NCBI GenBank assembly: GCA_964392455.1
Contig: CAYMPG010000050.1
Location: 1 to 6,793 of the forward strand
Direction: 5' to 3'
From: SFEL01 sp964392455
GTDB lineage: Bacteria; Bacillota; Clostridia; Christensenellales; CAG-138
Length of the DNA: 6,793 nucleotides
The notes under the pieces are model-generated. The model saw only the letters and a program-made list of their open reading frames with translations. It was not told the origin of the DNA and searched no databases. Of this stretch, positions 5,788-6,793 are shown piece by piece. The position numbers were made by a program, and so were the translations under genes. How positions within the stretch are numbered: position 1 is the stretch's first letter; every line of letters starts with the position of its first letter.

Positions 5788-6662
5788 TGGAGCATACCAT
5801 TAAAAATGACGTACTCACCGTTAAGGTAGCTGAGGGAGGCGCAGAGCTGTTATCGATTATGCACAGGGGTGGCCTTGAGTATCTCTGGCAGGGGGATAAA
5901 CAGTATTGGCCGGACCGGGCGCCGGTTCTGTTTCCGTTTATCGGGCGGTTGACCCATAACAGCTACCGCTGCCATGGGAAGGAATACCCGATGGGCATCC
6001 ATGGCTTTGCAGCCCAGTCGCACTTTACTCTGGCGGAGAAAAGCGAGGGCCATATGGTGCTGGAATTGCACAGCAATCAGCGAACCTTGGCCCAATATCC
6101 TTTTTCATTCCTGCTTCGTATAACATACCGGCTGGAGAAAGACACCCTGCAGGTGTGCTATGGGGTGCAAAACCTTAGCGGGGAAACCATGCCCTTTGCC
6201 ATTGGCGGCCACCCGGGTTTCCGTGTGCCTCTTTTGGAAAATGAAAAGTTTGAGGACTATGTGCTTGAGTTTTCCCAATATTGCCAGCCGGACAGGGTGG
6301 GGTTTACGCCGATGGTGTATCTGAGCGGCTGCGATGAAGCGTATCCTCTGGAGGACGGCAGGCGGATTTCTCTGCGCCATAGCCTGTTTGACGAGGATGC
6401 CATAATATTGAAAAATATGGATCGCAAAGTCACCCTGCGCTCAGAAAAGAGCGGCCACGGGGTCACGGTGGATTATCCCGGTATGCCGTATCTTGGCATA
6501 TGGCATATGCCAAAGACCTGCGCCCCATATGTTTGCATTGAACCATGGACTTCCCTTCCCGCACGGCAGGATATCATTGAGGAATTTACCTGCAAAAGCG
6601 ATATGATTCAGCTGGAAGCAGGATGCAGCTATACAAATCAGTGGAACGTTTCCATGTTTTAA
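5787..6662 (+). CDS. Aldose 1-epimerase family protein (LacX-like)
   Basis: Predicted cytosolic sugar mutarotase that equilibrates alpha and beta anomers, giving the isomerase or kinase the form it needs. The 291 residues fit the LacX-type branch of the galactose mutarotase superfamily (PF01263). Visible conserved features, numbered from the chosen start: FPFIGRL (49-55), GIHGFA with H72, GGHPGF with H142 (likely catalytic acid), and CIEPWTS with E252 (likely catalytic base). The ATG at 5787 is chosen over an in-frame ATG at 5760 because the latter lies inside the isomerase gene; 5787 overlaps the isomerase stop by one base and has GAGG at 5776-5779 as a ribosome site. LacX-like proteins are poorly characterised, so the exact sugar, or whether it acts on free sugars or sugar phosphates, is uncertain. 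Confidence 0.88.
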   Translation: MEHTIKNDVLTVKVAEGGAELLSIMHRGGLEYLWQGDKQYWPDRAPVLFPFIGRLTHNSYRCHGKEYPMGIHGFAAQSHFTLAEKSEGHMVLELHSNQRTLAQYPFSFLLRITYRLEKDTLQVCYGVQNLSGETMPFAIGGHPGFRVPLLENEKFEDYVLEFSQYCQPDRVGFTPMVYLSGCDEAYPLEDGRRISLRHSLFDEDAIILKNMDRKVTLRSEKSGHGVTVDYPGMPYLGIWHMPKTCAPYVCIEPWTSLPARQDIIEEFTCKSDMIQLEAGCSYTNQWNVSMF

Positions 6663-6674
6663 GGAGGAGATATA

Positions 6675-6793
6675 ATGATAGATGTAGTTGCTCTGGGTGA
6701 ACTGCTCATTGATTTTACCTGTGTTGATACTGATAATGACGGCTATCCTACCATGGCCGCCCATCCCGGCGGCGCACCGGCAAACTTTCTGGC
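6675..6793 (+). CDS. PfkB-family carbohydrate kinase, N-terminal fragment (runs off right edge)
   Basis: The first 39 codons read MIDVVALGELLIDF..., followed by PGGAPANFL at 31-39, the first PfkB/ribokinase signature (GG-x-x-x-N). Asp13 of the LIDF motif matches the sugar-binding Asp of the family. Sequences of this form are typical of fructokinase-like members, but ribokinase- and other ketose-kinase branches start similarly. A strong AAGGAGG site (6661-6667) overlaps the epimerase stop and lies 7 bases before the ATG; the gap to the epimerase is 12 bases, so it belongs to the same operon. It would phosphorylate the ketose made by the isomerase: D-fructose if mannose is used, D-xylulose if lyxose is used. 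The catalytic C-terminal motif is outside the window. Confidence 0.85.
   Translation, partial: MIDVVALGELLIDFTCVDTDNDGYPTMAAHPGGAPANFL

Overview
The window looks like a carbohydrate-utilisation locus from a Gram-positive anaerobe of the Bacillota, most likely a clostridial gut-type organism. The grounds are strong AGGAGG-type ribosome binding sites, a lipoprotein-anchored solute-binding protein, moderate GC with an AT-rich leader, and close gene spacing. The exact lineage cannot be fixed from sequence alone; Negativicutes are an alternative.

Layout. Positions 1-59 (minus strand) hold the first 19 codons of a MerR-type regulator leaving the left edge, with its own promoter at 76-103. Positions 104-631 carry no convincing gene, but contain a perfect 17-bp terminator hairpin (358-397) and a 14-bp palindrome (434-447) in the leader of the sugar operon. 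Then come, all on the plus strand, a CUT2 (ribose/galactose/xylose-type) sugar ABC importer: ATPase with two ABC domains (632-2149), permease (2164-3180), and a lipoprotein solute-binding protein (3228-4991). A terminator hairpin (5011-5050) and a good extended -10 promoter (5049-5076) separate the transporter from a catabolic set: D-lyxose isomerase (5101-5787), a LacX-like aldose 1-epimerase (5787-6662) and the start of a PfkB-family sugar kinase (6675 to the right edge).

How the genes work together (inference). The importer brings in a monosaccharide; the epimerase-like protein interconverts its anomers; the isomerase converts D-lyxose to D-xylulose and/or D-mannose to D-fructose; and the kinase phosphorylates the ketose for the pentose phosphate pathway or glycolysis.

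The outstanding feature is the solute-binding protein. It is about twice the normal length because it contains two complete periplasmic-binding domains in tandem, about 93% identical in protein, behind a single signal peptide. The two DNA copies are a mosaic: a 158-bp stretch is perfectly identical while the preceding 294 bp differ at about 57 positions. This points to gene conversion between the halves of an older fusion.
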